64,000 nt of DNA from JBCDGZ01 sp038750655 (GCA_038750655.1 JBCDGZ010000016.1:1-64000); one strand, 5' to 3'. Positions 16,098 to 25,520 are shown, numbered from the stretch's first letter. Notes: generated from the sequence alone by a model not told the origin. Made by a program: numbers and translations.

Positions 16098-17945
16098 ATG
16101 AAAAAAACACTCCTCCTTTTCGGACTCTTCCTGCCGCTGCTGCTCACTGCCCAGCGCACTCAGAAACCCGCCCTTCACGCCCGCCACTGGCTGGCCATCA
16201 CCGGTAAGCCGCTCGGCGCCACCGCCGGTGCTACCATTTTCAACCAAGGCGGTAATGCCGTCGACGCTGCCTGTGCCATGCTCGCCGCCACCGCCACCAT
16301 GTGGGACGTACTCAGCTGGGGCGGCGAAACCCAGGCCCTCATCTACAATCCTAAGACCCAAAAGGTCATCGGCATCAATGCCCTGGGCGTCGCGCCGACC
16401 GGCGCTACCCCCGAATTTTTCCTCAATCAAGGAATGAGCTATCCCCCTCAGTACGGCCCGCTAGCCGCCGTAACCCCCGGTACCCCCGGCGGCCTCCTGA
16501 CCATGCTGGCCGAGTACGGCAGCCTCTCTCTACGCGAAGTGCTGGCCCCCGCGATGCAAATGGCCGCCGGCTATCCCATCGAAGCCCAAGCCGCCAATGC
16601 CATCGAGCGGCACAAAGAAAAAATCAAGGCCTGGCCCTACGCTAAGGCCGTCTATCTCCCGCATCTGGGGGCCGCCGAGCGGGAAGCCCCCTACGCCGGC
16701 GAGATTTTCGTACAGCAAGACCTGCTCAACACCCTGCAAAAGCTAGTCGAGGCGGAGGCGCAGGCCCTCAAAGCGGGCCAGGATCGTAAAGCAGCCATCT
16801 ATGCAGCCTACGACCGCTTCTACAAGGGCGACATCGCCGATGAGCTGGTGCGGTCCACGCAGGAGCAGGGCGGGCTGATCAGCAAAGCCGATCTGGCCAA
16901 TTGGAAGGTCTACATCGAAGAGCCGGAGATGACGACCTACAAAGGCATCGAAGTCTACAAGCTGACTTCCTGGGTGCAAGGACCGGTAATGCTGCAAGCC
17001 CTCAACATGATGGAGCAGTTGGATATGGAATGCCTTTCTTACAACTCCGCCAAGTACATGCATGCCCTCTATCAGGTGATGAATATGTGCTTTGCCGATC
17101 GAGATTTTTATTACGGCGATCCCTACTTCGAGCCCGCAGAGCCGATGAAGGGGTTGTTGTCGAAAGAATACGCCAAAAAGCGGGTCGAGCAGATCAATTG
17201 GGAAAAGAATGATGCCCGGGCGATGCCGGGTGATCCTTATCCTTTTGAGGGAAAAACCAATCCTTACAAAGAGCTGCTCAAGAAATGGAACAAGGAGGTT
17301 TCTGCAGCGCCCATGCCTCAGCTGAATGGGTTGGAGGAATTTCCGGAGGGAGAAGCTTTGTACATGGGAACCACTTCTATTCAGACGGCCGATAAGGAGG
17401 GCTGGGTAGTGTCGATAACGCCTAGTGGTGGCTGGATTCCGGCGGTAATTGCCGGTAAGACGGGGGTGGGACTGAGCCAGCGAATGCAGAGTTTTGTGTT
17501 GAAAAAGGAGGAAAATCCTTTCAATGTCGTAGAACCGGGTAAGCGGCCGCGCGCTACGCTTACGCCGGGGATGGCCCTCAAGGGAGGGAAGCCCTATCTC
17601 TCCTTTGCTGTGCAAGGCGGCGATAGCCAGGACCAGAATCTATTGCAATTTTTTCTCAACATGGTCGAGTTTGGCATGACTGTTCAGGAAGCAGCAGAAG
17701 CTCCTAATATCAACAGCTTTCAGATGCGAGGGTCCTTCAAGGATCACCCAACCCGTCCTGGGGTGATGCTCATCAACGACACCACGCCACCCTGGACGCG
17801 TAAGGCGCTGCGAGCGATGGGCTACAAATTGGAAGACAGCTCTCGCACCTCTGGCCCCATCAATGCCATCTTTTTCGATTGGGAAAAGGGTTCGATGTGG
17901 GGTGGAAGCAGCAATCACGGAGAGGACTATGGGATTGGTTGGTAA
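16098..17945 (+). CDS. Gamma-glutamyltransferase family protein
   Basis: 615 residues with a signal peptide (MKKTLLLFGLFLPLLLTAQ). The family start ATAGATIFNQGGNAVDAACAM is clear, and the likely autoprocessing site is the Thr pair at 425-426 in GTTSIQTAD. Classical enzymes have a His after the Thr pair and a GSPGG oxyanion element; here Ser427 replaces the His and AVQGGDSQDQNLLQF replaces GSPGG. It therefore belongs to the divergent GGT-like branch (acylases and related hydrolases), and gamma-glutamyl specificity is not assured. It is the second gene after the esterase and converges on 17996. Confidence 0.85.
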   Translation: MKKTLLLFGLFLPLLLTAQRTQKPALHARHWLAITGKPLGATAGATIFNQGGNAVDAACAMLAATATMWDVLSWGGETQALIYNPKTQKVIGINALGVAPTGATPEFFLNQGMSYPPQYGPLAAVTPGTPGGLLTMLAEYGSLSLREVLAPAMQMAAGYPIEAQAANAIERHKEKIKAWPYAKAVYLPHLGAAEREAPYAGEIFVQQDLLNTLQKLVEAEAQALKAGQDRKAAIYAAYDRFYKGDIADELVRSTQEQGGLISKADLANWKVYIEEPEMTTYKGIEVYKLTSWVQGPVMLQALNMMEQLDMECLSYNSAKYMHALYQVMNMCFADRDFYYGDPYFEPAEPMKGLLSKEYAKKRVEQINWEKNDARAMPGDPYPFEGKTNPYKELLKKWNKEVSAAPMPQLNGLEEFPEGEALYMGTTSIQTADKEGWVVSITPSGGWIPAVIAGKTGVGLSQRMQSFVLKKEENPFNVVEPGKRPRATLTPGMALKGGKPYLSFAVQGGDSQDQNLLQFFLNMVEFGMTVQEAAEAPNINSFQMRGSFKDHPTRPGVMLINDTTPPWTRKALRAMGYKLEDSSRTSGPINAIFFDWEKGSMWGGSSNHGEDYGIGW

Positions 17946-17995
17946 GGGCCGTGAAAGAAACAACAATTGATCGATCGCATTCAACAGTACTTGTT

Positions 17996-18892
17996 CTAGC
18001 TATTGCAAATAAGCCGAACGATCCGCTCGTTCGCCGCCTGATCAGGAACATGCTTTGATGCTTTCAATAGTAAAGTCTCTGATAATGAGGGAAATAGCTT
18101 TTGGGCGCTGCGCAATAATTTTTCTCCGGGAAACAATAAATCTCCCTCTGCCGCAACAATATGAATCGGTGTTTTTACTTGCTGTGCCTCTTCGGGACTG
18201 ATCAGAGGAATAGGGGAAAAATCCATTTCGAAATGGAGAAATACTTCAGATAAAAAGGCGATGGCAAATTCATCTCGCTCTGTGAACAGGGCTTGCAGGA
18301 ACTGCTCAACGTAGTGTTCCTTTTTTCGCCACTTGTACAATTGCATAGGCAGAAAAATCTTCCACAGCGCCTTTAAAGGGTTGCCGTTAATAATGCCCGC
18401 CGGGACGATGAGGAAGGCCCTTGCGATTCGCCTTTCATCAAAAACCAGCGTCTTCCAACCGATGAAGCCTCCGAAGGAAATACCGACTAAGGTTGCCTCC
18501 TGGATGTTCAATCGGGTCATGATTTCAAACATCCACTGCCCGTAGGAATTGTCTTTCATATCGGGACGTACCTCGGCGCTCAAATTAGGCTGCCCCACCA
18601 CATCTATGGCGTATATTCTAAAATGCTCGATTAGCCCGATCAAGGCTTCAATAGCAACGGGGGCGCAGCCATTTGCGCCGTGTAACAAGATCAGTGGGGG
18701 CTTATTGGCTTGCCCGGTCAAAATAATATTGGTATTGCCAAAACTGGTCTCGACCCGCAAAAATTCATAGGTGATGGACAGCTCATCCAGCTTACTTTCG
18801 TACAATTCTTCTACGGCTCTTTTGGCCTGTGGAGTTTTGAAAAATGAAGGAGCACGGTGTTGGGTTTGATCATCAATAGGCTCTTGATACAT
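17996..18892 (-). CDS. Alpha/beta hydrolase
   Basis: 298 residues from the ATG at 18892; the longer frame begins at a TTG that overlaps the -7 element. The oxyanion loop HGANG is at 71-75, the nucleophile elbow GISFGGF has Ser139, and the catalytic His lies in KASKHVPDQ near the C-terminus. No signal peptide, so probably cytoplasmic. The substrate is unknown. Its promoter carries the same element as the serine hydrolase operon, which suggests co-regulation. Confidence 0.9.
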   Translation of the reverse strand: MYQEPIDDQTQHRAPSFFKTPQAKRAVEELYESKLDELSITYEFLRVETSFGNTNIILTGQANKPPLILLHGANGCAPVAIEALIGLIEHFRIYAIDVVGQPNLSAEVRPDMKDNSYGQWMFEIMTRLNIQEATLVGISFGGFIGWKTLVFDERRIARAFLIVPAGIINGNPLKALWKIFLPMQLYKWRKKEHYVEQFLQALFTERDEFAIAFLSEVFLHFEMDFSPIPLISPEEAQQVKTPIHIVAAEGDLLFPGEKLLRSAQKLFPSLSETLLLKASKHVPDQAANERIVRLICNS

Positions 18893-18916
18893 ACTTGAAT
18901 TGGATTGGTGATGATG

Positions 18917-18970
18917 CAAAGATGGGACAGATTAAAACCGCAATCGTTCTGAAATGAAAATGCGAACTTT
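18917..18970 (-). promoter_or_regulatory. Shared promoter/operator element, copy 2
   Basis: On the minus strand: AAAGTTCGCA, 11 bases, GAACGAT, 18 bases, CATCTTTG. Every block and every spacing equals copy 1 (14271-14324), while the spacers differ. The -7 block ends 25 bases before the ATG at 18892. Confidence 0.6.
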
Positions 18971-18994
18971 TTTGGTGAAATTTAGTAGGCGACC

Positions 18995-21877
18995 CTAAGC
19001 TGCTGAGCGCCGACGAATAATCCAGACGACTCCCCCCAATAACAAAAGCACAAGTCCCAGCTTAATCAGCCAATTGCTGGGTCCACTAGCAATGGCACTG
19101 GTATCGCCAATCGGCATCCAGGCCGCCCAGTAGACAGGGAGGCGGAAGGCGGGGCTGCTCAGTTCGTCGCTTTGCAGGTAGGCCAGTTGGGCTTTTTGCA
19201 TCGCTAGGTCTTTAGGCCAGCCGGCTTGCAGAAAGCGGTAGTAGGGGCCCATGAGTTTTTTGGAGGACTCGTCGGTGATGCTCCATAGGGTGGCGGTCAC
19301 GGCCGGGATACCGGAGAAGTTGAAGGCCCGGGCTAGACTATTGATGCCTTCGCCCCGTTGGAGGAGTCCAGCTCCAGAGTTGCAGGCACTCAGCACAATG
19401 AGGTCGGCGCGGAAGCGGAGGTTGTAGATTTCATCTTGCCGCAGGAGATTGTTGAGGCTATCGCGGGTTTTGATGAAGACGAGGGCAGAGCGATTGGGAG
19501 CTTCCGTGTCGAGGATGGAGTGGGTAGCCATGTGTATGGCGCGGGCCTCTTTGGTGTGTTGGAGAAAATTGGCTTTGGTGGCCTCCTCGTTCAGCCAGGC
19601 CCGCCCCCGCATCAGCTGCGCCAGCTCCCGGGCCTCATCATCAGAGAAGGGTAGGGGCGTTAGCTTACCGGAGCGGAGCCTTTCTTGGATGACTTGATTC
19701 TTGATGGAATCCTTGGACAGTCTTTGTAAATATTGTAAGGTATAATCGTCGAACTCAAGGCCGAAGGCCACAAAGTCGCCCTTTCCTGTGCCACCCGCCG
19801 GGTTCCCCAGCAACATCTTACAAAAATAGGCGTAATTCACCGCATAACGGGCGATGAGAAAATCCTCCGCTCGCGTCCAGCTGCCACCTTTTCCGGGCAT
19901 CAGCGCCTGAAAAGGAATGCTATTGAGCAGCCCATCCGCTACAATCGTCAGCCGCTTAATACCTTGCTGCTTATAGCGGCGCAGTGGCTTTTGCAACAAC
20001 AATTGGTAGAGGCGATGAGCACTGGACAAAAACTGTCGCTCGGCCTGCGCCAGCGAATCTTTAACAAAATCCAGATCACTTAGGCTGCGGCGATACTGGC
20101 CCAGCAAGCCCACAAAATCTACCGGCAAGGCCAGGCTATCCACCCCAAAATCCTGCTGGCTAATCGAAAAAACGTACAAAACCTGTTCCCCCAAAAAGTA
20201 TTTCAACAAGAGCTGATCCTTTTCCAACCGCTGCTGCAACTCCGCCACCGAAGTCGTCTGCAAATCATTCCTCAGCTGCGCAAAGCGTGGGTACCGCTCA
20301 GCGATCTGCTCCTTGAGTTGCTGTCTTTTCAACTTAGTCTCCAAAAAGCGCCGTACGAGCGTATCCGACCTCCCCGCCTGCGGCTCCTCCAATCGACTGT
20401 TCATCACCGCCAGCTCCGTCCCGTAGGCCCGCAGTAGCTCCACCGTATCCGCCGCCACACCCGCCACCTGCAGGGCCTGCTGCTCCGTCAAGAGCGCCCG
20501 AAGCACAAAGGCATTGGCCCGCTGCGCCACCCGAAAAGCTGCATCAAAGTCAGCCCTGGTTTGCGTTCGAAGGTAACGCTGGAATTTGCTAACCAGCAGC
20601 TGCTCATAAAAATCATGGGTATTGTTGCTGAACCACAGCTGGGAGCTGGTCTCCTTAAAGCCCAACTTCAGCTCTTCGATATAATCAATGGCCAACTGGT
20701 GGTGTTGCTCGGCTAGACGCAGCCACTGCTCCTCCTCTTCCTCTTTGTATTTGGCCAAAAAACAGTCCCCTTTACCCTTTAGCACCTCAATCATCCACAC
20801 CTCCCGCGTCCACTGCGGCGGCGGATTCTGGGTGAAGTCGGCTGCGGTAAATTCGGGAACGAAGGTTTGGCTGGCCTGCTGGTAATAGCTCAGGGCCTGA
20901 TCGTACTGCCGCAGGCCCTGCGAAGCTTCTGCAATGCGGATGTAGAGCTGTCCCAGCTGCCGTTGGTTGGGTCCTGACTGGTAGCTCGGCAAAATGTCGA
21001 GGAATTGCTGCATGGCGCTGGCGTAGCGCCCGGCCGCTAGCTCAATTTCGCCCCACAGGCGTTGGAAGCGCTGCCGCTCCGGCGCCTTCTGATCCACTTT
21101 ATCGATGGCCCGCCGGATGAGGCGGCGTGCCTTTTGGAGCTGCCCCTGGCTCAGCGCAATCTCCGCCTGGTAGTATTCGAAGATGCCATCGCCGGGGTCG
21201 TACAGCTGTTGGGCTTGTTGGTAGCTGCGCTGGGCCTTGTCCAGTTCGTACTTAAAGAAATAGGCCCGGCCCAGCATCCGGAGGTTGCGCCAGCGGACGA
21301 GGGTATCGGTGGAGTGGCGGCTCCAAAGCTCGGCGGTCTGGGCGTAGTCGATGGCCCGGGCATAGTCGCCGAGTTGGGTGTAGCTGGCGATCAGGTTGCC
21401 GTAGAGGGAGATGAGCCAGCTGGTGTCGCGGGCGGCTTGGAAGATGGGCGCGCCGGTTTCGTAGGCGCGTAGGGAGGGGGAGACCTGGCCGATGTTGTCG
21501 TAGGCGTAGCCTAGGTAGAAGAGGAGTTTGGCTTTGATGAGGGCTTGGGTTGGAGGGAGGCTTTGTTTGGCCGACTCCAATAAAGGAATGACCGAATCGT
21601 AATCTCCTTTGAAATAGCCCATATTGAGAATGACCCGGTAGGATTGTAGCCAATTATCCCAGTCCTCGATGTTGGCGAAAGCCTCGGCGGCGACCAGCGC
21701 CTGCTTTTGGGCGTTGGCGTAATCCCCCTGCTCTAGGAAAGCCTTGGCTTGGGCAAGCAGCTGAGCAGCACCCAGACTATCGCTCGGGGCTTGAGCGTGT
21801 AGTGTAGAAAGCCAGAGACTGCCCATGAGCAGCAGGGCAATACTGCTCATGGGCCGAATCGGGGGGCTTGGGGTCAT
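18995..21877 (-). CDS. Exported TPR-CHAT domain protein (caspase-like)
   Basis: 960 residues. Signal peptide about 1-29, then TPR repeats to about residue 400, a helical linker, and a C-terminal CHAT domain (about 620-915). The caspase-type dyad is His786 in MATHSIL and Cys832 in LSACNSGAG; GEGINSLARAF and TATLWSI are also typical. The protein ends in a membrane helix (WLIKLGLVLLLLGGVVWII) and RRR, which would leave the CHAT domain outside the cytoplasm. Known CHAT proteases cleave other proteins when activated; the target here is unknown. The ATG overlaps the TGA of the T9SS protein gene by four bases, so the two products are made together. Confidence 0.92.
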   Translation of the reverse strand: MTPSPPIRPMSSIALLLMGSLWLSTLHAQAPSDSLGAAQLLAQAKAFLEQGDYANAQKQALVAAEAFANIEDWDNWLQSYRVILNMGYFKGDYDSVIPLLESAKQSLPPTQALIKAKLLFYLGYAYDNIGQVSPSLRAYETGAPIFQAARDTSWLISLYGNLIASYTQLGDYARAIDYAQTAELWSRHSTDTLVRWRNLRMLGRAYFFKYELDKAQRSYQQAQQLYDPGDGIFEYYQAEIALSQGQLQKARRLIRRAIDKVDQKAPERQRFQRLWGEIELAAGRYASAMQQFLDILPSYQSGPNQRQLGQLYIRIAEASQGLRQYDQALSYYQQASQTFVPEFTAADFTQNPPPQWTREVWMIEVLKGKGDCFLAKYKEEEEEQWLRLAEQHHQLAIDYIEELKLGFKETSSQLWFSNNTHDFYEQLLVSKFQRYLRTQTRADFDAAFRVAQRANAFVLRALLTEQQALQVAGVAADTVELLRAYGTELAVMNSRLEEPQAGRSDTLVRRFLETKLKRQQLKEQIAERYPRFAQLRNDLQTTSVAELQQRLEKDQLLLKYFLGEQVLYVFSISQQDFGVDSLALPVDFVGLLGQYRRSLSDLDFVKDSLAQAERQFLSSAHRLYQLLLQKPLRRYKQQGIKRLTIVADGLLNSIPFQALMPGKGGSWTRAEDFLIARYAVNYAYFCKMLLGNPAGGTGKGDFVAFGLEFDDYTLQYLQRLSKDSIKNQVIQERLRSGKLTPLPFSDDEARELAQLMRGRAWLNEEATKANFLQHTKEARAIHMATHSILDTEAPNRSALVFIKTRDSLNNLLRQDEIYNLRFRADLIVLSACNSGAGLLQRGEGINSLARAFNFSGIPAVTATLWSITDESSKKLMGPYYRFLQAGWPKDLAMQKAQLAYLQSDELSSPAFRLPVYWAAWMPIGDTSAIASGPSNWLIKLGLVLLLLGGVVWIIRRRSAA

Positions 21878-23430
21878 AGTTTGACAATTTTCTGCGTGCG
21901 GATACCACGATCGGTACGGAGGACCATCATATAAATTCCCTCCGGTAAATCATTAAGATAAAATTGTTGCTCGAAAAATTCAAATTCGATGCGACCTTGA
22001 TACAGCTGTTGCACCACTTTGCCAGAAAAATCGATAATCTCCAAGCTAAACGGGGCCGCAGTCGCCTCGGCAAAGGATGCCCTAACGGTAAGCTCTTCCC
22101 GTAAGGGATTGGGCTGGACTTGCAGCGCTGGTTGTTGATCCTCTACATTGAGTAAATCAGTACGCTCATTGGCAGTGGACTGCCGGGAGCTTCGAGGTCT
22201 TGGCGAGCTGATCTGGCAGGGATTATGGATTTCGCAGAGTTCATCTGTAAAGATGGTCGATGGAGCAGTGACAAAAATTTGTTGATTATCAAATTGAATA
22301 TCAGCTGTATTACTAATGAAATTAGGATGAGCAATTGGGGAGGCGGTGCAAATGCTGAATTTGACAAAGGAAGAGGCGTCTTCATAGGAATAGGCCAGGG
22401 GATAAGTCTGATTGGTGCCGGGCAGTTTCATCCCTATAAAATCAATAGAAAGATGTTGACCGCTCACCGTTACCGTAGGTGGATATTCATAGTCTAGGAT
22501 TTGGACAGTCGTAGGATCGAGTAGCGGAGATAGTATATCATCGATAAACACATCATGAGCAAATCCATTCCCATCATTGAAAAAAGTGATCGTATATTCC
22601 AGTTGCTGTTTTTCCAGGGTCAATGGATTGATGCAAGGACGGTTGACGGTTTTGCTGTTGGGATCATGGGGATGGGTACGGGTGCGGAAGCTAGCTTCTA
22701 TATGTCTACTTGGCTTCAGTTCATCTTCTCCTACTGGAAGGCAATCGGCTATGTAATTAGCTGCAAGTTCTAGGAATTCACCGGATTTGGCCGTCACGCG
22801 GACAGGGATGTAGACATGGCGGATTTCACCGGGAGCGAGTTGGGTGAAATTCCAGTGCAGCATTTCATCATAGCCCCATTTGGTAGAACCGCTATTGGTT
22901 TGATTAACCACCCATTGGTTGTATTTTTTGATTCCTGCATAATTGATTTCAACCTGATCGTTGCGGTAGTGAAATTCCAGGCAGCCATCAAGGGTGTCCA
23001 AGCCATCCCTGTTGCTAAAACTGAGGATGAAATAATGTTCTAAATCTTCTGCCGGGGCCCAGCTGGTCAGAATATCGATTTCCCCATTCATATTTATGGT
23101 TGGGTTAGTGGCCGTACCACCGCCGACGATACTGCCGGTATTCACGGTCAGTTTGGGAGGGGGATTGGTATCGTAGGCTTTGACGAAATAGGCTTCTGTG
23201 AGGTAGCCGTTATCACTAGGAGGAAAGATGTGGGTAGGGTTGTGCTGTATACCAAATTCTCCATCACCGTAGAGGATAAAAAGATGGGTGTTAGCTGCTA
23301 AAGTTGTTGTGCTGTATTGCACTTGACTGCCTATCTTACTGCTAACTTGAATGGAGTTTTGGTTCCAGACATTGCCACCGATCAGCAGATAGAATAGCAA
23401 TGTGAATAGTAGTAGTTTAATTTCTCTCAT
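21874..23430 (-). CDS. T9SS-sorted surface protein with DUF7619/DUF11-like domain
   Basis: 518 residues from the ATG at 23430, which gives a hydrophobic signal (MREIKLLLFTLLFYLLIGG). Residues about 270-400 contain SFRTRTHPHDPNSKTV and LEYTITFFNDGNGFAHDVFI, as in the conserved-repeat domains found just before T9SS tails. The last 80 residues (LQVQPNPLREELTV to IYMMVLRTDRGIRTQKIVKL) form a type A sorting domain, so the protein is likely exported across the outer membrane and attached to the surface. The stop overlaps the CHAT gene start. Confidence 0.87.
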   Translation of the reverse strand: MREIKLLLFTLLFYLLIGGNVWNQNSIQVSSKIGSQVQYSTTTLAANTHLFILYGDGEFGIQHNPTHIFPPSDNGYLTEAYFVKAYDTNPPPKLTVNTGSIVGGGTATNPTINMNGEIDILTSWAPAEDLEHYFILSFSNRDGLDTLDGCLEFHYRNDQVEINYAGIKKYNQWVVNQTNSGSTKWGYDEMLHWNFTQLAPGEIRHVYIPVRVTAKSGEFLELAANYIADCLPVGEDELKPSRHIEASFRTRTHPHDPNSKTVNRPCINPLTLEKQQLEYTITFFNDGNGFAHDVFIDDILSPLLDPTTVQILDYEYPPTVTVSGQHLSIDFIGMKLPGTNQTYPLAYSYEDASSFVKFSICTASPIAHPNFISNTADIQFDNQQIFVTAPSTIFTDELCEIHNPCQISSPRPRSSRQSTANERTDLLNVEDQQPALQVQPNPLREELTVRASFAEATAAPFSLEIIDFSGKVVQQLYQGRIEFEFFEQQFYLNDLPEGIYMMVLRTDRGIRTQKIVKL

Positions 23431-23513
23431 GGTTGTAAGGAATTGATAAAAAAGTGGATTAATGGATTTATCAACTCTTATAACCGAGGCGTAAAATAAA
23501 ACGTGACACAATA

Positions 23514-23558
23514 GGGGAATAAATGCTGCAAATGATCAATACAGCATTTATTCTCCCC
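23514..23558. repeat. Strong intergenic inverted repeat
   Basis: GAATAAATGCTG and CAGCATTTATTC are perfect 12-base complements, and flanking GGGG/CCCC extends the stem after a two-base bulge. It lies between the lipoprotein gene (stop 23597) and the T9SS gene (start 23430) on the minus strand. It could be a transcript end or a processing site; there is no T-run on the minus strand. Confidence 0.55.
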
Positions 23559-23574
23559 ACTATTACGAACGAGC

Positions 23575-23598
23575 ACTTCCCAGTAGGCTCGTTTTTTT
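23575..23598. terminator. Hairpin next to a T-run
   Basis: ACGAGC and GCTCGT (about 23566-23592) pair and seven T follow on the plus strand, overlapping the stop of the minus-strand lipoprotein gene. The orientation fits a plus-strand terminator although no plus-strand gene lies upstream. Confidence 0.3.
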
Positions 23599-24640
23599 AG
23601 AAATTCAGCGTGCTGATATGGAGCAGTCCATTACCAGCGTGTCCACCCTTGATTTCACCCGATTTGCTACGGCAAGGGCCAGTGACTTTGTAATGAGTCG
23701 ATCGGCGACGTCTTAGACTACACTTGATACCATTGGTTCCCAAAGCAGGGTCTAAAACATGATTCCGATCGCAGAAAGTTGCTCTCAAACAGGCTTCCAC
23801 CGTCGTACGGTGCCTTTTCCATCTTTTTGGCCATCCCTTCCTTTTGTAGCTGATGACTTTGGACTTTGCGCCACATTGCCAGGGATAATTGAATATTTTG
23901 AGTTTCCATTTGATGCGATAACTCCCAGAGGTGATTTTATCTTTAATCCCTTTATTGGTTTGGCATCTCTCCTCTGAGCGTTCAATCCCTTCCATATTCT
24001 CTTCAATATGGATGATGACGTTGGGCGCATTGGCCGGGTCGATACTGCCGTCCTTGATGCCGGCTAGCGTCTGACAATCGCCATCGGTAATTTCGTAGTA
24101 AGCCCCACTTTCCAGAAACTTGTAAATAGACCCCTCAATCATCACTTCTTCCTCGCTATTAAGCAGGGTTTGGACATAATCATCGATGATAAAGTGATCG
24201 TTGGGATCGTTTTCTTCATCCAGTACTTCATTGTCCAACCAGACTTCCTCCTGCGCCCGCAGTACGCTGCGCAGCGACTGGTAATCATACTGACTTTCAA
24301 AGTCGATCATTGCTTGCTCGTCGCTGTAGCCACTTTCCTCTTCAAATAAATTCAATTCTTCATCCGTCATATGACTATTGGCTTCTACAAAATCATCCTC
24401 CCAGATGTCAGTCTGGGTTTCCAAGTCGGTAAGCGTAGATTGAAAAATGTCCATATTCTGAAAACTCAACATTCCACAAACTACTTCAATCGGGTTGGCT
24501 TGTTGCTGACTGGCTGGTGCTACAATCGGACCGGCGGCGGCGGCTTCTGCTTGTGGTCCAACGTTTTCCTTTGCGCAAGAATGCCACAAGCAACTCATTG
24601 CTAGTAAGGCTAAAACATAACTAAATTTAAAAAATCTCAT
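23597..24640 (-). CDS. Hypothetical lipoprotein with basic cysteine-containing C-terminus
   Basis: 347 residues with a lipoprotein-type signal (Cys17 or Cys22). The first two thirds are strongly acidic; the last 130 residues are strongly basic (KRKGWPKRWKRHRTT, CSLRRRRSTHYK) with six cysteines. The abrupt charge change suggests two separate domains, perhaps joined by autoprocessing or held by salt bridges. The family is not recognised. It is in the same orientation as the T9SS and CHAT genes and diverges from the sigma factor gene. Confidence 0.65.
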   Translation of the reverse strand: MRFFKFSYVLALLAMSCLWHSCAKENVGPQAEAAAAGPIVAPASQQQANPIEVVCGMLSFQNMDIFQSTLTDLETQTDIWEDDFVEANSHMTDEELNLFEEESGYSDEQAMIDFESQYDYQSLRSVLRAQEEVWLDNEVLDEENDPNDHFIIDDYVQTLLNSEEEVMIEGSIYKFLESGAYYEITDGDCQTLAGIKDGSIDPANAPNVIIHIEENMEGIERSEERCQTNKGIKDKITSGSYRIKWKLKIFNYPWQCGAKSKVISYKRKGWPKRWKRHRTTVEACLRATFCDRNHVLDPALGTNGIKCSLRRRRSTHYKVTGPCRSKSGEIKGGHAGNGLLHISTLNF

Positions 24641-24669
24641 GTAAGTAGTGATTTAAGTATGTGATAGAA

Positions 24670-24741
24670 ATAAGTGTCGCTACTAAGCACTTATCCTATT
24701 GTTGAGCACTATCCAAGTTGACGCTCGTTCATCGCAACTTG
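24670..24741. promoter_or_regulatory. Two dyads in the divergent promoter region
   Basis: ATAAGTG/CACTTAT (24670-24694) and CAAGTTG/CAACTTG (24714-24741) are perfect 7-base inverted repeats. They lie between the lipoprotein gene (start 24640) and the sigma factor gene (start 24906). Operator or leader hairpin functions are equally possible. Confidence 0.35.
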
Positions 24742-24905
24742 TATCCATTGTATATACCACCCCTAGAACCGGAGTGCTAGAGACAATGTGACCGGAAAGT
24801 TGGAAAAATAATTTTTTTCTCCCTTCCCGTCACGTTCTCTTCAATTGGGCAGTTATATCGATATGGATTTGGATTATTCTGTCAAACTCCTGTAGATTAG
24901 TGACT

Positions 24906-25520
24906 ATGGAAAACGGCTCGACTGATAATGATCAAAGGGGGACAGCGGCGACAAGGTCGCCAGACGCTCCCTTGCAAAATTTTGGCCTCAGTCTGTTGGA
25001 GTTTGAAGAAATGTTGGAAAAACTACAAGCCGGCGACGAAACCCTTTTCAAGCAGGTCTTTCTGTCCCAGTTTGAAGATTCGGTGCAGTACCTTATCCGA
25101 CGCTACAACATCCACCGCTCTCTGGCCTACGACGTCACTATGGATGCCCTCCTTAAGTTCAGACGGCGGCTTCTAGCGGGTAAAATTGGCTACGGTAATA
25201 TGCGCTTCCTCTTCACCCGGATGGCCAGCCAATTTCTTGCTGATTCCAGTAAACACCAGACTTTCATGCTGTCAGAATCAGAGGAGAATCAGGAGCAGCG
25301 CCCCCCCGAAAACGAAGAAACCCTAAACGCCTTGGATTGGTCCTGGAACCAATTAGGCAAAGAGTGCCGAGCACTGCTGGAAAATTTTTATTACCACAAA
25401 ATCGCCTTGAAAATTATGGCCCTCCGACTGGAAAAATCGGAGACGGCCGTCCGCAAACAAAAGCAGCGTTGCCTGGAAAAATTAAGACACTATTTCCTAA
25501 AACACAACCATAAAAATTAG
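24906..25520 (+). CDS. Sigma-70 family (ECF-like) RNA polymerase sigma factor
   Basis: 204 residues from the ATG at 24906 (a GTG two codons earlier is possible). Region 2 is at about 45-105 (FEDSVQYLIRRYNIHRSLAYDVTMDALLKFRRRL), given here by position. Region 4 lies at about 145-200 (LGKECRALLENFYYHKIALKIMALRLEKSETAVRKQK) with the usual HTH. It is divergent from typical ECF factors in region 2. The next gene encodes a membrane protein that may be its anti-sigma factor. The divergent T9SS/CHAT operon is a candidate target. Confidence 0.85.
   Translation: MENGSTDNDQRGTAATRSPDAPLQNFGLSLLEFEEMLEKLQAGDETLFKQVFLSQFEDSVQYLIRRYNIHRSLAYDVTMDALLKFRRRLLAGKIGYGNMRFLFTRMASQFLADSSKHQTFMLSESEENQEQRPPENEETLNALDWSWNQLGKECRALLENFYYHKIALKIMALRLEKSETAVRKQKQRCLEKLRHYFLKHNHKN

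Noticed and set aside
16743..17615. Long minus-strand frame (290 codons) opposite the GGT-like gene
   Set aside because: No recognisable domain, His/Arg-rich composition typical of an antisense frame.
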